A stretch of DNA of 64,000 bases, taken from Nitrospirota bacterium (GTDB taxonomy: Bacteria > Nitrospirota > Thermodesulfovibrionia > Thermodesulfovibrionales > JdFR-88). The notes below the pieces were generated by a model, which saw only the letters and a list, made by a program, of their open reading frames with translations, ran no database searches and had not been told where the DNA came from. The translations under genes and the position numbers were made by a program. Location of the stretch: NCBI GenBank assembly GCA_014874185.1, contig JACWAF010000010.1, forward strand, positions 1 through 64,000. Reading direction: 5' to 3'. Below are positions 44,343 to 54,162 of this stretch, piece by piece (within the stretch, counting starts at the first letter, position 1; every line of letters begins with the position of its first letter).

Positions 44343-44500
44343 ACGCAAAAGACATCTGCTCCGTATGCGCCTGGAGAGAGCCTTGCAACAAGAAATTCTC
44401 GGTCTCCGGCAGGGATATCCGCTGTCCGGAGTTCGTGGAAGATGTTAGGATGAAAGAAGGGGAGAAGAAAGGGGCGAAAGAAAAAAAGAAGGAGGGCTGA
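44339..44500 (+). CDS. Small four-cysteine protein
   Basis: The TTG at 44339 overlaps the preceding TGA and has GGAGG about six bases upstream. The 53 residues start with DICSVCAWREPCNKKF and RCPEF, four cysteines that could bind zinc or an iron-sulfur cluster. A basic tail (KEKKKEG) follows. It is too short for most gene finders. Its end, through a run of seven A, runs into the next frame; a one-base slip there would fuse it to the next protein. Confidence 0.6.
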   Translation: MNAKDICSVCAWREPCNKKFSVSGRDIRCPEFVEDVRMKEGEKKGAKEKKKEG

Positions 44501-44501
44501 T

Positions 44502-45713
44502 ATCCGCCACCGCCTTCTCATCTGCTCTGTCCTGCTCGTTGCCTCATTCATTCCCGGCTATTACCTTTTAAAGGCGGCCCGGCAGACCCCGTCAGGCCCG
44601 CGCGAAGCCTCAGCACAAAAACCACGGGTTTTAGAGATTGAACAGAAGAAGCGGACCGGTCCTGAGGCGGCTCCTGGGCCCCCCGCACAGAACAAGTCCG
44701 TAATCGCCCTGAACGCAAGGGGAGGCCAGGACGAGTTTGCCGCCGCCCGGAAGGCCTTTATGGAGGGCAGGTATGGAGAGGCGGCCCCGCTCTTCCGGCA
44801 ATTGGCGCCCACACGGCCTGAAGCCCTCCTTGGACTTGGCCTTTCCCTTTACAGGCTTAAAGAGTATCAGGATGCAGCCAAGGCCCTGGAGGCTTACGCG
44901 GAGGTCGGGAAAGGGGAAGAAAAATTCCTGGCCTGCCAAACGCTGTTTTCCATTTATTACGAAACGGACCACCTGAACAAAGCCTTAAGATATGCCGAAG
45001 AGGCCCTCCTGGTAAAAGACGACCCCAATCTGAAGGCCCTTTATCAGCGCGCCCTAGCCGACAGGCGTGCGAGGGGGAACGCCATCAGGGAAGAAAGCGC
45101 CCACTTCACCGTGATATTCGACGGGTATGCGCAGGGGCGGGTCTCGAGGACCGTCCTCTCCATTCTTGAAGATGCCTATTCCGAGATAGGGGGCGAGTTC
45201 AGAAAGTACCCCTCCGGGCCGGTCATCGTCCTCCTTTACAGCAAGAGGGATTTCGATGAGATACTGCAGGCGCCGGAGTGGGCCGGGGGCTCGTATGACG
45301 GCAGGATAAGGATCCCCGTAAGGGGGATAGACCTGACCAGAGAGGGCCTCCTCAGGCGGGTCTTGTTTCACGAATATACGCACGCGCTGGTTCATAGCAT
45401 GATTGGAGATGCGAGCCTCCCGGTGTGGATAAACGAGGGCCTGGCCGAATATTTCTCTGAACGCAACAGCCCCGTAACGGGCCATGTGGTCCCGCTAAAG
45501 ATGCTGGAAGGGCCATTTGTAAACCTGGGCATGCCGCCCGAGGCGGCGTATGCCGAAAGCTATTCGGCTGTGAAATACCTCATAGACAGGTACGGGCTGT
45601 ACCGGATGCAGGAATTCCTTGAGAATATCGGCGGCGGGGAAGGCCTGAACGAGGCCTTTAACGATGCGTACTCCATGGATTACAACCAGTTCGTTGCAAG
45701 TTGGGGGAAATAG
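44502..45713 (+). CDS. Membrane-anchored TPR-peptidase MA protein
   Basis: The frame is open from 44454 to the stop, yet no ATG, GTG or TTG starts it before 44760. The clear membrane anchor (RHRLLICSVLLVASFIPGYY) lies upstream of 44760, so the true N terminus must be there. An ATC at 44502 follows GGAGG by six bases, or the protein is fused by frameshift to the preceding small protein. After the anchor come a Pro/Lys linker, two or three TPR-like helix pairs (about residues 75-190), and a gluzincin domain with HEYTH and WINEGLAEYF. It would process periplasmic substrates. The function is unknown. Confidence 0.7.
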   Translation: MRHRLLICSVLLVASFIPGYYLLKAARQTPSGPREASAQKPRVLEIEQKKRTGPEAAPGPPAQNKSVIALNARGGQDEFAAARKAFMEGRYGEAAPLFRQLAPTRPEALLGLGLSLYRLKEYQDAAKALEAYAEVGKGEEKFLACQTLFSIYYETDHLNKALRYAEEALLVKDDPNLKALYQRALADRRARGNAIREESAHFTVIFDGYAQGRVSRTVLSILEDAYSEIGGEFRKYPSGPVIVLLYSKRDFDEILQAPEWAGGSYDGRIRIPVRGIDLTREGLLRRVLFHEYTHALVHSMIGDASLPVWINEGLAEYFSERNSPVTGHVVPLKMLEGPFVNLGMPPEAAYAESYSAVKYLIDRYGLYRMQEFLENIGGGEGLNEAFNDAYSMDYNQFVASWGK

Positions 45714-45750
45714 TGATTTCCCGCACTTAGGGCCAAACTCCTTCTACTCT

Positions 45751-46500
45751 CTATCTGGAAATCTCAAAAAGGCCGTCCAGCAGGCCGCCCCCAAGCCCGG
45801 TTCCCAGGAACCTCTTTAGAAACGGCTTTTTGGGTCTCACGAATACCGCGCGCTCCTTCTTCACGCCGGTTGCGCGGCAGAGATCTTCCAATGCCTCGTC
45901 AAACCCTTTCACGGCGTCTATCAGGCCAAGCTCCCGCGCCTTTTCAGCCGGGTACATGGCCCCTGTCGCAAGTTCCAGGGCCTTTTCGCGCGGCAGATTT
46001 CTCCTTTCTGAAACCAGATCGACAAATCTCCTGTAAACGGCCTCGTTCAGGGCGTCCATGCTCTCCCGCTCTTCTTCGGTGAACCCCCGGTGAAAGAGGC
46101 TCATGTCCTTCATGCGGCCTTTTTTTATCACCTCCAGATCCAGCCCCACTTTTTCGAAAAGCTCCTTCAGGACGGGTTTCAGGGAGATGACGCCGATGCT
46201 CCCTATTGCGGCCGTGCGCGGGGCATATATCCTGGCTGCGGCAAGGCTTGCCAGATACCCCCCCGATGCGGCGAAGGTGCAAAAGGCGTAGAGGGGCTTC
46301 TTGTTTGATATGGCAAGCAGGCGCTCGTAGATGAGTTCGGACGCGGTGGCCCCTCCGCCAGGGCTTTCCACCATCATCAGCACGCCGCGGACCTTGTCTT
46401 CCCTTTCCAGCCATCTGAAAATCCCGTACCATGCCTCAAAGGTTTTGGAGCCGATCGCCCCGGAGAAGGGCAGGACGGCAAGACGCTGTTTCAAAAGCAT
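45751..46500 (-). CDS. S49 (SppA-like) signal peptide peptidase
   Basis: The 249-residue protein has S49 blocks: SPGGGATASELIYE, the nucleophile Ser in AASGGYLAS, GSIGVI, and a Lys in the later helix. It is a short form without a clear N-terminal membrane helix, so it may work in the cytoplasm or with a partner. It degrades signal peptides or other short peptides in relatives. Confidence 0.82.
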   Translation of the reverse strand: MLLKQRLAVLPFSGAIGSKTFEAWYGIFRWLEREDKVRGVLMMVESPGGGATASELIYERLLAISNKKPLYAFCTFAASGGYLASLAAARIYAPRTAAIGSIGVISLKPVLKELFEKVGLDLEVIKKGRMKDMSLFHRGFTEEERESMDALNEAVYRRFVDLVSERRNLPREKALELATGAMYPAEKARELGLIDAVKGFDEALEDLCRATGVKKERAVFVRPKKPFLKRFLGTGLGGGLLDGLFEISR

Positions 46501-46540
46501 GTCGAAAGTCTATCAGAAAGGGCCGGGTCTTTAAAGGGGT

Positions 46541-46570
46541 GCCCTCCCCTTAAGGGAGAAAGGGGAGGGC
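46541..46570. repeat. CCCTCCCC hairpin repeat
   Basis: A nine-base stem (GCCCTCCCC/GGGGAGGGC) encloses a further small TTAAGGG element. Same family as 1402-1489, 48308-48371, 58848-58873. Confidence 0.6.
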
Positions 46571-46601
46571 CTTGGATAAGAGAGGGATGAAGCTTGTTTT
46601 G

Positions 46602-47012
46602 TTATATGAATAAGCTGTTCTGGGACTCCTGAGCGAATTCTATGAACTTGTCCGCATCGGCGACTTCGACGTTATCAACCAGGTCTTCCTTCTTGTAGCC
46701 CATCATCTGCATGGTGGCCGAGCAGGCTATGAACTTCACGCCGGCATCCCTGCACATCTGGAGCATCTCCGGCACGGTGGACCAGTTGATCTTCTTCGCA
46801 AGCTGCGGAAGCACTTCCATTCCCGCGGGCGGAGGGAGCTGTTTGTTCATCTCCTTGTGCAGAATGTTTATCCCGCCGAAGGCGAAGAATATCCGCACGT
46901 CCGTGTCCAGGGCCGCCGCGGTCGCGCCCAGCACCAGGGGGGCATAGGCCATGTCCAGCGTGCCCTTGCTGGCTATTATGGCCATCCTCTTGCCGTTTCC
47001 GTTTCCAGACAT
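46602..47012 (-). CDS. DsrE2-like (DsrE/F superfamily) protein
   Basis: The 136-residue protein is of the DsrE2 or peroxiredoxin-like DsrE family, distinct from DsrE at 24.8 kb. Conserved Cys in ACSATMQMMG (about residue 96) sits at the switch position; a second Cys lies in MLQMCRDAGV. It has a hydrophobic N-terminal half but no clear membrane anchor. DsrE2 members move sulfane sulfur in known systems. The gene faces away from a Crp/Fnr regulator. Confidence 0.82.
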   Translation of the reverse strand: MSGNGNGKRMAIIASKGTLDMAYAPLVLGATAAALDTDVRIFFAFGGINILHKEMNKQLPPPAGMEVLPQLAKKINWSTVPEMLQMCRDAGVKFIACSATMQMMGYKKEDLVDNVEVADADKFIEFAQESQNSLFI

Positions 47013-47137
47013 TTCCCGTATCCTCCTTCTTTAAACTTCGTTTTATTCATATTACCGAAACGGCATACATTTGTCAAGCAATTGCGAAACTAATGGATTA
47101 TTTGTTAATTGGGCGCGGTTTCAATTATTTTATAACG

Positions 47138-47809
47138 ATGGCCGGGATAAGGCATGCAAGCATGTTCAGGGGGCTGGGACCTGAAGAGCTGCGGGAGATA
47201 GAGGGGCGCCTCCGCATCGAGAAGCGGAAGAAACGCGACGTGATATTCTCCGAAGGGGACAGCCCGGACTGGCTCTACATAGTCATGGAGGGCAAGGTGA
47301 AGATAACCAAGCTCTCGCAGGAGGGAAAGGAGCTGATACTGGAGGTCATCTCCCCCGGGGAGATGTTCGGCGGCGTGGCCGTGGTGAAGGGTTTCCCCTA
47401 TCCGGGAAACGCGGTGGCCATGGAGGACTCGGCCCTCATCAAGATAGCCCGTCCTGATTTCCTGGAATTCCTGAAAAAATTCCCCACCCTGCTGGAAAGG
47501 GTGCTCGAAGAGCTTGGCGCGAGACTCCAGGACTCACACGAGAGCAGGAAGAACATCGCCCTGGAGAAGGTCATCTCCCGGATAGCGGCCCTGCTCGTGA
47601 AACTCTCCGAGAAGGCCGGGCGCTCCGTCCCCGGCGGCACCGCAATAGACCTGAAGCTCACCAAGCAGGACATAGCCGAGATGGTGGGCACCACCGTCGA
47701 GACCTCCATACGCACCATGAGCCGCCTCAAAAAACAGGGGATAATCGAGGAGAGGGACGGCACGATAATCATAAAAGACCTCCCCGGCCTTAAAGACCTG
47801 TCCGCCTGA
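47138..47809 (+). CDS. Crp/Fnr-family transcription regulator
   Basis: From the ATG at 47138 the protein has 223 residues: a cyclic-nucleotide-type sensor barrel (residues 10-130) and a winged helix (LTKQDIAEMVGTTVETSIRT). The N terminus has no Fnr cysteines, so it does not sense oxygen by a cluster; haem or small-molecule sensing is possible. A TATTTT lies six bases before the ATG. It lies between DsrE2 and a small haem-copper-like gene, both on the minus strand, and may control them. Confidence 0.85.
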   Translation: MAGIRHASMFRGLGPEELREIEGRLRIEKRKKRDVIFSEGDSPDWLYIVMEGKVKITKLSQEGKELILEVISPGEMFGGVAVVKGFPYPGNAVAMEDSALIKIARPDFLEFLKKFPTLLERVLEELGARLQDSHESRKNIALEKVISRIAALLVKLSEKAGRSVPGGTAIDLKLTKQDIAEMVGTTVETSIRTMSRLKKQGIIEERDGTIIIKDLPGLKDLSA

Positions 47810-47816
47810 AAAATTC

Positions 47817-48230
47817 CTACTGGCTGGGCGTCTGCTTCGCGAATACCGAACCCAGTATGTTGTAGAAGAACAGCCCTATCGAGACCACCTCCATTATGCC
47901 GAATATGGCCGAGACCCTCATGAGCCCCTTTGCGGGATAGAAGCTGACCAGCACGTAGAACCCCGTCATCCCTACAAGGCCGATATTGGCCAGCCAGAAC
48001 TGAAGCTCGGCCATCTTCCTGCTCTTCAGCGGCCTTCCCGCAAAACGGGGCAATATGTGATAGCCCACGCCGTATATCATCATGGACACCCACCCCAGAA
48101 GCATCAAATGCGAATGCGGGAACTTCAGCACAAGGTAGCCGGGGTCCCAGAGCATGAGTATCCCGAGGAAAGAGGCCATGAGCAGGTAGATTATGCTCAT
48201 CAGGATGAAGTTCTTTACGAATCTGTCCAA
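47817..48230 (-). CDS. Small haem-copper oxidase subunit I-like membrane protein
   Basis: The 137-residue protein starts at a TTG behind AAAGGAGG and has four membrane helices. It matches one part of a cbb3/NorB subunit I: FPHSHLMLLGWVSMMIYGVGYHILPRF (in parts: PHSHLMLLGW and GVGYHILPRF), with histidines in helices 2 and 3. It is too short to be a terminal oxidase, and resembles orphan mini-subunits found near NorB/Crp genes. The role is open: haem or NO sensing, or electron transfer. Confidence 0.65.
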   Translation of the reverse strand: MDRFVKNFILMSIIYLLMASFLGILMLWDPGYLVLKFPHSHLMLLGWVSMMIYGVGYHILPRFAGRPLKSRKMAELQFWLANIGLVGMTGFYVLVSFYPAKGLMRVSAIFGIMEVVSIGLFFYNILGSVFAKQTPSQ

Positions 48231-48307
48231 GTTGCCGCCTCCTTTTTTCTTTTAATTTAAACCGGCACGGACGAAACCACAATGATAAAGGTCATATTTT
48301 AGCCGGA

Positions 48308-48371
48308 ATCACCCTCACCCTCCGCTTCGCTCCTCCCTCTCCCATCGGGAGAGGGGCCGGGGTGAGGGGAA
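48308..48371. repeat. CCCTCACCC/GGGTGAGGG inverted repeat
   Basis: ACCCTCACCC and GGTGAGGGG flank an inner CCCTCTCCC/GGGAGAGGG hairpin. A widespread intergenic type in this window. Confidence 0.6.
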
Positions 48372-48409
48372 TTATTTGTATTTGCCCCGGTTTCCTTTAA
48401 AATAGGGTA

Positions 48410-49006
48410 ATGCTCCGTTCGGTCCTATATATCCTGCCCGGCACATTCATCCCGCTCTTCGTGGCCATGGACGTCTTCGTGGCACTGGGCATCTTCATAA
48501 ACCTTACCGAGGACATGCCCAGGGAGCGCGTGAAAGTGGTGATCAGGGATTCCATAATAACGGCCCTGGTTGTGGGGCTCGGTTTCATGGCGCTGGGCGA
48601 GGCGATATTCAATATCCTGGGGATAACCACCAGCGACTTCAAGATAGCTGGCGGACTGGTGCTCCTTACCTTCGCCCTGCTGGACCTTGTAGGGCAGGCA
48701 CAGAGGAAGAGGCCTGCTGGCAAGATGGGGGTAGTGCCCCTTGGGGTGCCCCTTCTGGTGGGGCCGGCCGTGCTGACCACCCTGATAGTCCTGGTGGACC
48801 ATTTCGGCGTCATCCCAACCATTATAGCTTTACTTCTGAATCTTATAATAGTATGGATAAGCTTTATCAAAGCGGAATCGGTGGTGAAAAAATTCGGAAA
48901 GGGCGGCATAGAGGCCATATCGAAGATAATGGCCCTCCTCCTGGCGGCGATTGCCATAATGATGATAAGGCTGGGCCTGGAGGGAATCCTGGCCGCGCAC
49001 AAATAA
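48410..49006 (+). CDS. MarC-family integral membrane protein
   Basis: The 198-residue protein has six membrane helices in the MarC (UPF0056) pattern, including VPLGVPLLVGPAVLTTLI. Function is not known; the former antibiotic-resistance link is disputed. A TAAAAT box lies six bases before the ATG. The stop shares one base with deoB (TAATG). Confidence 0.85.
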   Translation: MLRSVLYILPGTFIPLFVAMDVFVALGIFINLTEDMPRERVKVVIRDSIITALVVGLGFMALGEAIFNILGITTSDFKIAGGLVLLTFALLDLVGQAQRKRPAGKMGVVPLGVPLLVGPAVLTTLIVLVDHFGVIPTIIALLLNLIIVWISFIKAESVVKKFGKGGIEAISKIMALLLAAIAIMMIRLGLEGILAAHK

Positions 49007-50169
49007 TGCGGGCGATAGTTATAGTGATGGATGGCACGGGGTGCGGGAATGCCCCGGATGCCGCCAAATACGGCGATACGGGTGCGAACACCCTGGGGCA
49101 CGTGGCAAGGGCCGCGGGCGGCCTCGAAGTGCCCGTTCTGGAAGGCTTGGGGCTGGGCAATATAGCCCCGCTGGAAGGCGTGCGGAAGAATCCCGGCGCA
49201 TCTGCCTCCTGGGGCGCCATGCGAGAGCTTTCGGCCGGGAAGGACACGGTGACCGGCCATTGGGAGATGATGGGGGTTGTGAACGAGACCCCGTTTCCCA
49301 CCTATCCGCACGGCTTCCCGCCCGGGGTGATCAGGGAGTTCGAAACGCGCATAGGCAGGAAATCCCTGGGCAACAGGGCCGCCTCCGGCACGGAGATTAT
49401 AAAAGAGCTTGGCGAAGAGCACCTGGAAACGGGTTGCCCCATTGTATATACCTCCGCGGACAGCGTGTTCCAGGTTGCCGCGCATGAGGAAGTCATCCCG
49501 GTTGACGAACTTTACGATATCTGCCAGGCCGCGCGCGAGGTCCTCGTGCATCCAAACCATGTGTGCAGGGTGATAGCCCGGCCGTTCCGGGGCTCGGACA
49601 GAGGCCATTTCCAGAGGATGAACGAACTGAGAAGGGATTTTTCCCTGCCTCCACCCGGCAGGACGGTCATCGACCTTCTGGCCGAAAACGGCGTCCCCGT
49701 CTACTCGATGGGCAAAGTGGCGGACATGTTCTCGATGCGGGGGTTTACGGAGAAGATAAAGACGAAAGACAACCTGGACAATATCGAGAAGACCGGCAGG
49801 CTCCTCATGAAGAGTGATAAGTGTTTTATATTCTCCAACCTCTCTGATTTCGATACTGTTTACGGGCACCGGAACGACCCGGCGGGTTTCGCCCGCGCGC
49901 TTGCGGAATTCGATGCGGCGCTTGGGAAGATTATCCTTCCGGCATTGGAAGATGACGATTACCTCTTCATAACGGCGGACCACGGCTGTGACCCGGTATT
50001 CCCCGGCACCGACCATACCAGGGAGATGGTGCCGATGCTGTTCTATAACCGGAATATTAAAGCGCGGGCGCTTGGCACAAGGGAAGGGTTTGCCGGCCTG
50101 GGGGCCACGATAGCGGATATCTTCGGAATGGGGTTTCCGGTTGGGAAGAGTTTTCTAAAAGACCGATGA
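49006..50169 (+). CDS. deoB: DeoB, phosphopentomutase
   Basis: The product has 387 residues from the ATG at 49006. It has the alkaline-phosphatase superfamily core: IVMDGTGCGNAPDA, KDTVTGHWEMMG (the phospho-acceptor Thr), DNLDNIEKTGRLL, and FITADHGCDP. It interconverts ribose-1- and ribose-5-phosphate with two metal ions. It is coupled to marC. Confidence 0.93.
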   Translation: MRAIVIVMDGTGCGNAPDAAKYGDTGANTLGHVARAAGGLEVPVLEGLGLGNIAPLEGVRKNPGASASWGAMRELSAGKDTVTGHWEMMGVVNETPFPTYPHGFPPGVIREFETRIGRKSLGNRAASGTEIIKELGEEHLETGCPIVYTSADSVFQVAAHEEVIPVDELYDICQAAREVLVHPNHVCRVIARPFRGSDRGHFQRMNELRRDFSLPPPGRTVIDLLAENGVPVYSMGKVADMFSMRGFTEKIKTKDNLDNIEKTGRLLMKSDKCFIFSNLSDFDTVYGHRNDPAGFARALAEFDAALGKIILPALEDDDYLFITADHGCDPVFPGTDHTREMVPMLFYNRNIKARALGTREGFAGLGATIADIFGMGFPVGKSFLKDR

Positions 50170-50191
50170 GGATTAAGAAGCAGAAAGAGAC

Positions 50192-50338
50192 CTTTTAATC
50201 TAATCCCGCCCGCCACCCTTCATTTGTATGGGGGCTACCGCCCCATGCCCCCGAAAAAGAACTGCTCGACGAGATTTTGTCGAATTATTTCCCCGAGTAA
50301 AAGTTCTTTTTGGTTCTTTTTCTTACAAGAAAAAGAAC
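50192..50338. repeat. Composite repeat after deoB
   Basis: TTTTAATCTAATCCCGCCC and a GGGGGC/GCCCC hairpin (50192-50260) match 32581-32642. Then come TAAAAGTTCTTTTTGG and palindrome GTTCTTTTTC/GAAAAAGAAC (50313-50338), relatives of the CTTTCTCTT palindromes. No gene is seen. Confidence 0.65.
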
Positions 50339-50354
50339 GATTCTTTTTGGAATT

Positions 50355-50383
50355 TAAAAAAGGCGGGGCATTCGCCCCGCCTT
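50355..50383 (-). terminator. Terminator of rpoD
   Basis: A ten-base stem (AAGGCGGGGC/GCCCCGCCTT) with a four-base loop is followed by a T-run on the minus strand. Confidence 0.88.
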
Positions 50384-50409
50384 CGCCTTGTAAACGGCTT
50401 TCCCCCCGC

Positions 50410-51858
50410 TTAGGGTTTCTCGATAAAATCTTTCAGCCACTTGCTCCTTGAGGGATGGCGCAGCTTTCTCAGCGCCTTCACCTCTATCTGCCTTATCCGC
50501 TCCCTGGTTACGGAGAACTCTTTCCCCACCTCTTCCAGCGTGTGCGGGTCGTCCCCGATGCCGAAGCGTTTCTTTATGATTATCTGCTCCTTCGGGTTCA
50601 GGGACTCTATCACCTTGGCTATCTGCTTTTTGAGGTCGTCCAGGATGACGTCATCCAGAGGCGAAGGGGCCGCCTTGTCCTCGATGAAGTCCCTCAGGTG
50701 GCTGTCCTCCTCCTCGCCCACGGGCGTCTCAAGGGAGATGGGCTCCTTGGCCACTTTCAGTATGGACTTCACCTTGTCGGCTGGCAGTTTCAGCCGCACC
50801 GCAACCTCTTCGGGCTGGGGCTCTTTGCCGTACTCCTGCACCAGCTCCCTTGATACCCTTGTGATGCGGTTTATGGTCTCCACCATGTGGACGGGTATCC
50901 TTATCGTGCGGGACTGGTCGGCAAGGGCGCGGGTGATCGCCTGCCTTATCCACCACGTGGCGTAAGTGGAGAACTTGTAGCCCCTCTGATACTCGAACTT
51001 GTCCACGGCCCGCATCAGGCCGATGTTGCCTTCCTGGATGAGGTCGGGCAGGGAAAGCCCTTTCCCCATGTACCTTTTTGCGATGCTTATGACCAGCCGG
51101 AGGTTGCTCTCTATGAGCTGGCGCTTGGCCTCCATCAACTCGGCCTCGGCGTTCATTATCTCATTCAGCACCTTTTTCATCTCGCCCGTACCGGTGCCGA
51201 AGGTGTCAGCTATATGGTCCAGCTCTTTCTTGAGGAGCAGCCTCTCTCTGCCTTTGGACTTGTTCTTTATCTCCGCCTTGTACAGGCCGTCTATCTCCAG
51301 GGCCCTGTCAAGGAGTCCGCTGAACTGCTCTGAGAAGAGCAATATGGTGTCCTCCTTGAGCCTGAACTCCGCTATCTTCTGCGCTATATCGGCATCAAGC
51401 TTCTCGCTGGCCTTTCGTTTCCTGGGGGTCTCGTCCTCTTTGCCGTTATTCGAGAGCTTCCTCTTCCAGAGTTTTTTAAGTGTCAGGGTCTGCTCGTAGA
51501 AGCGCCGCTTTTCAGAGAGCAGGTCCTCTTCGGTTATGTCATCCCCGTTCTGGATGAGTTCGGTAAAAGGGGCCTCGCCCCTCTCGACCAGTTCGCCCAG
51601 GTCGATAAGCTTTTTCAACGCCAGGGGGAGAGTGAACACGGCCATCGCAAGCCTCTGCCGCGCGCTGTCGATCTTCTTGGCTATTTCCACCTCCCCCTCC
51701 TTGGTAAGCAGAGGGACATTGGACATCTCCTTGAGGTAGAACTTTATGGGCTCGTACTCGCCCTCTATGGCGTCCTGGTGTTCGTGAGGCTTTTGGGCGG
51801 CTTCCTCCTCGGTCTCCTCATAATCGTCCGTTACTATCTCGTCAAATTCCTTGTCCAT
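50410..51858 (-). CDS. rpoD: RpoD, primary sigma-70 factor
   Basis: The 482-residue protein has a short region 1.1, regions 1.2-2.4 ([46 protein letters not shown]), regions 3 and 4 with a C-terminal [20 protein letters not shown] helix-turn-helix. The middle holds the variable non-conserved region (about residues 100-240). It directs RNA polymerase to the TTGACA/TATAAT promoters seen here. It lies four bases after dnaG. Confidence 0.97.
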   Translation of the reverse strand: MDKEFDEIVTDDYEETEEEAAQKPHEHQDAIEGEYEPIKFYLKEMSNVPLLTKEGEVEIAKKIDSARQRLAMAVFTLPLALKKLIDLGELVERGEAPFTELIQNGDDITEEDLLSEKRRFYEQTLTLKKLWKRKLSNNGKEDETPRKRKASEKLDADIAQKIAEFRLKEDTILLFSEQFSGLLDRALEIDGLYKAEIKNKSKGRERLLLKKELDHIADTFGTGTGEMKKVLNEIMNAEAELMEAKRQLIESNLRLVISIAKRYMGKGLSLPDLIQEGNIGLMRAVDKFEYQRGYKFSTYATWWIRQAITRALADQSRTIRIPVHMVETINRITRVSRELVQEYGKEPQPEEVAVRLKLPADKVKSILKVAKEPISLETPVGEEEDSHLRDFIEDKAAPSPLDDVILDDLKKQIAKVIESLNPKEQIIIKKRFGIGDDPHTLEEVGKEFSVTRERIRQIEVKALRKLRHPSRSKWLKDFIEKP

Positions 51859-51862
51859 GCCC

Positions 51863-53521
51863 CTAAGGACCTCCTTTCAATTCCTGTTTCTCCCTGTAAA
51901 GTTCTTTCAGGAGGCGTGCGTCTCCGCTCTGGGCCGCCGCCCCGATATTTTTTTCCAGCTTCCTGAGTTTAAGCTTGTTCAAGCAGTCTTTTATGGTGTT
52001 TTCGGCTTCCCCGGGCATGAAGCCGGGCTCGATTGCTACCTTGGCAAGAAGGGATTTCTCCTCTTCAGTAAGAATATCAGAGTCTTTAAGTTTCATGAAG
52101 AGGTTTTTTGCGGCCTCGTTTGTCAGGTCATCAAGCTCCAGTTCAGCCGAGATACCGGCCCTCATCCCGGGCATATTGACGAAGACGCTTAAGAGCAGGC
52201 TCTCCTCGTCATGCCTGAATGCGCCGGGCCTTCCGGCGCTGGCCCCTTTACCGTTCGGCCCGCCCTCAGCACGGCCCGATTTCCTCAGGACCTGCTGCCT
52301 TACCGCCTCCTCGCGCACCCTTGCAAGCTCGGAGAGTTCCCTGATAAGCTCCTCCTGCATTATGGGCTCTTTCACAGAGGCAATCACCCCGGCGGCCTCC
52401 CTGACGGCGTCCACCTTCGGCCCCTTAGAGGTTTTTATGATGAACTCCAGCGGGCTGTACGCCTGTGCCAGGTGCCTCTTCAGGGCCGCCGCGCCTTTTG
52501 CGCGGAGCAGGCTGTCCGGGTCTTCGCCAGCCGGAAGGAGGGCAACCTTCACCCGGAAATCGTTCTCCAGGGCCAAAGCCGCGCCTCTCTTTGCCGCGCT
52601 CATGCCCGCCTGGTCGCCGTCAAAAAGGAGCACGGTTTTATTGGTAAGCCTGCCTATCTTCTTCAGGTGCCCCGGCGTGAGGGCGGTGCCAAGCGGCGCC
52701 ACCGCGTGCGAAAACCCCTCCTTATGGCACATTATCACGTCCAGGTAGCCCTCGGTGAATACGGCATAACCTTTCCTCTTTATAGCGTCCTTTGCCAGGT
52801 TCAGCCCGTACAGGGTCTCCCCCTTTTTAAACAGCATGGTATCCGGGGAGTTCAGGTATTTGGGGAGCGAATTGTCCATCACCCTGCCCCCGAATGCGAT
52901 GGGCTCTCCCTGCGCATCGAATATAGGGAATACGACCCGGCCCCGCAGAAAATCATACGGGCCTTTTTTGCCGCTCTGGGCCACCCCTGCCGATATCATT
53001 GCCTGTCCGGAAAAATTCTTTGTTTTCAAATAATTGCACAATGCCCCCCAATCGTCAGGGGCATAGCCCAGGGCGAATTTCGTGACCGTCTGGGCATCCA
53101 GGCCTCTTTTCGCCAGGTACTCCCCGGCCCTGGGGTTTGCCTCCAATTGAGATTTATAGAATTCGCCCGCCGCCTTCAGTACCGCCCTTACGGAGCTTTT
53201 TTCGTCCGAGTGCTTCCGGTAATCGCCGGTCTCGTAGTCTTCCGGCCTCAGGCCCGCTTTTCTGGCCAGGAAGTGAAGGGCCTCGGGGAAGCTCATGGAT
53301 TCCTGCTTCATCACGAAGCTCACCATATCGCCCCCCGCCCCGCACCCGAAACAATAGAACATCTCCTTGTCAGGGTTTACCGTGAAAGACGGGGTTTTTT
53401 CAGTATGAAACGGGCAGAGACCTTTATAGTTTACGCCGGCCTTCTTAAGCTGGACGTAATCGGAGATTACATCCACGATGTCCAGCCGCCCCTTCAGCGC
53501 CTCAAGAAGTCCACTCGCCAT
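51863..53521 (-). CDS. dnaG: DnaG, DNA primase
   Basis: The 552-residue protein has an N-terminal zinc finger (CPFH...CFGC, about residues 36-60), a Toprim core ([24 protein letters not shown]), and a short helical C-terminal domain for helicase contact. It makes RNA primers. TATAAT boxes lie eight and thirteen bases before the ATG. It heads a dnaG-rpoD unit, the classic macromolecular synthesis pair. Confidence 0.96.
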   Translation of the reverse strand: MASGLLEALKGRLDIVDVISDYVQLKKAGVNYKGLCPFHTEKTPSFTVNPDKEMFYCFGCGAGGDMVSFVMKQESMSFPEALHFLARKAGLRPEDYETGDYRKHSDEKSSVRAVLKAAGEFYKSQLEANPRAGEYLAKRGLDAQTVTKFALGYAPDDWGALCNYLKTKNFSGQAMISAGVAQSGKKGPYDFLRGRVVFPIFDAQGEPIAFGGRVMDNSLPKYLNSPDTMLFKKGETLYGLNLAKDAIKRKGYAVFTEGYLDVIMCHKEGFSHAVAPLGTALTPGHLKKIGRLTNKTVLLFDGDQAGMSAAKRGAALALENDFRVKVALLPAGEDPDSLLRAKGAAALKRHLAQAYSPLEFIIKTSKGPKVDAVREAAGVIASVKEPIMQEELIRELSELARVREEAVRQQVLRKSGRAEGGPNGKGASAGRPGAFRHDEESLLLSVFVNMPGMRAGISAELELDDLTNEAAKNLFMKLKDSDILTEEEKSLLAKVAIEPGFMPGEAENTIKDCLNKLKLRKLEKNIGAAAQSGDARLLKELYREKQELKGGP

Positions 53522-53611
53522 AAATTCAAATTATATTATAGAAAAAATAAAAATAAAGGTTCTTTTTAGGAAATGGAACACGGCGTTGTAAAGCCGGACA
53601 GTTGCGGGTTT

Positions 53612-54082
53612 TTAGTATCTAAGGCCGGCCTTGATGCGCTTGGGGGCGAGGAGGAGGCCGAGGGCGTCCAGGGCGGAGCGCACGTGGATGTCTGCCGCGA
53701 CGAGGGCATGGACGGCGCACCCCTCTCCTTCGGTTACGGCTATGCCCAGGCGGGCCATCTTGAGCATCAGGCGGTCGTTGTTGCCGTTTCCAAGGGCGCA
53801 GACCCGCTCCGGCCCCAGGGCGTCCACATACCTTTCCTTTTTGCGGTCCAGGTCCGGCTCGGCGAGTATATGGACGGCGCAGTCGATGCCCTTAAGTTCG
53901 CCGTGGGCCATGCCGAATGTGTCCGCCGTGAGGACGTGGATCTTTAAAAATTTGGCGATCTCGTTCAGTTTCTCGCGCACGCCGGGAATAAGCTTCCCGT
54001 CCACCGAGAGCGTGCCGGTGAAGTCCGAAACCAGGTGCTCCAGTTTTACGAAACCGAATCCGGGGACGTCTATCTCGAGCAT
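53612..54082 (-). CDS. HAD-superfamily hydrolase, P-type ATPase-like
   Basis: The 156-residue protein has HAD motif I as VSDFTGTLSVDG (DxTGT, as in P-type ATPase P domains), motif II in VLTADTFG, and motif III/IV GNGNNDRLML. It has no cap or membrane part. It would hydrolyse a phosphomonoester; the substrate is unknown. Confidence 0.82.
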   Translation of the reverse strand: MLEIDVPGFGFVKLEHLVSDFTGTLSVDGKLIPGVREKLNEIAKFLKIHVLTADTFGMAHGELKGIDCAVHILAEPDLDRKKERYVDALGPERVCALGNGNNDRLMLKMARLGIAVTEGEGCAVHALVAADIHVRSALDALGLLLAPKRIKAGLRY

Positions 54083-54162
54083 TTTTCACCCTCCAATTTA
54101 TCGTCCTTTACCCTATTCGATTATAAACGGTCTCGTATAACGTGGATATTGATTTATAAAAA

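Noticed and set aside
47013-47137. Fnr box in front of the Crp/Fnr gene
   Set aside because: TTGTC-AAGC-AATTG is only a poor match to TTGAT-N4-ATCAA.
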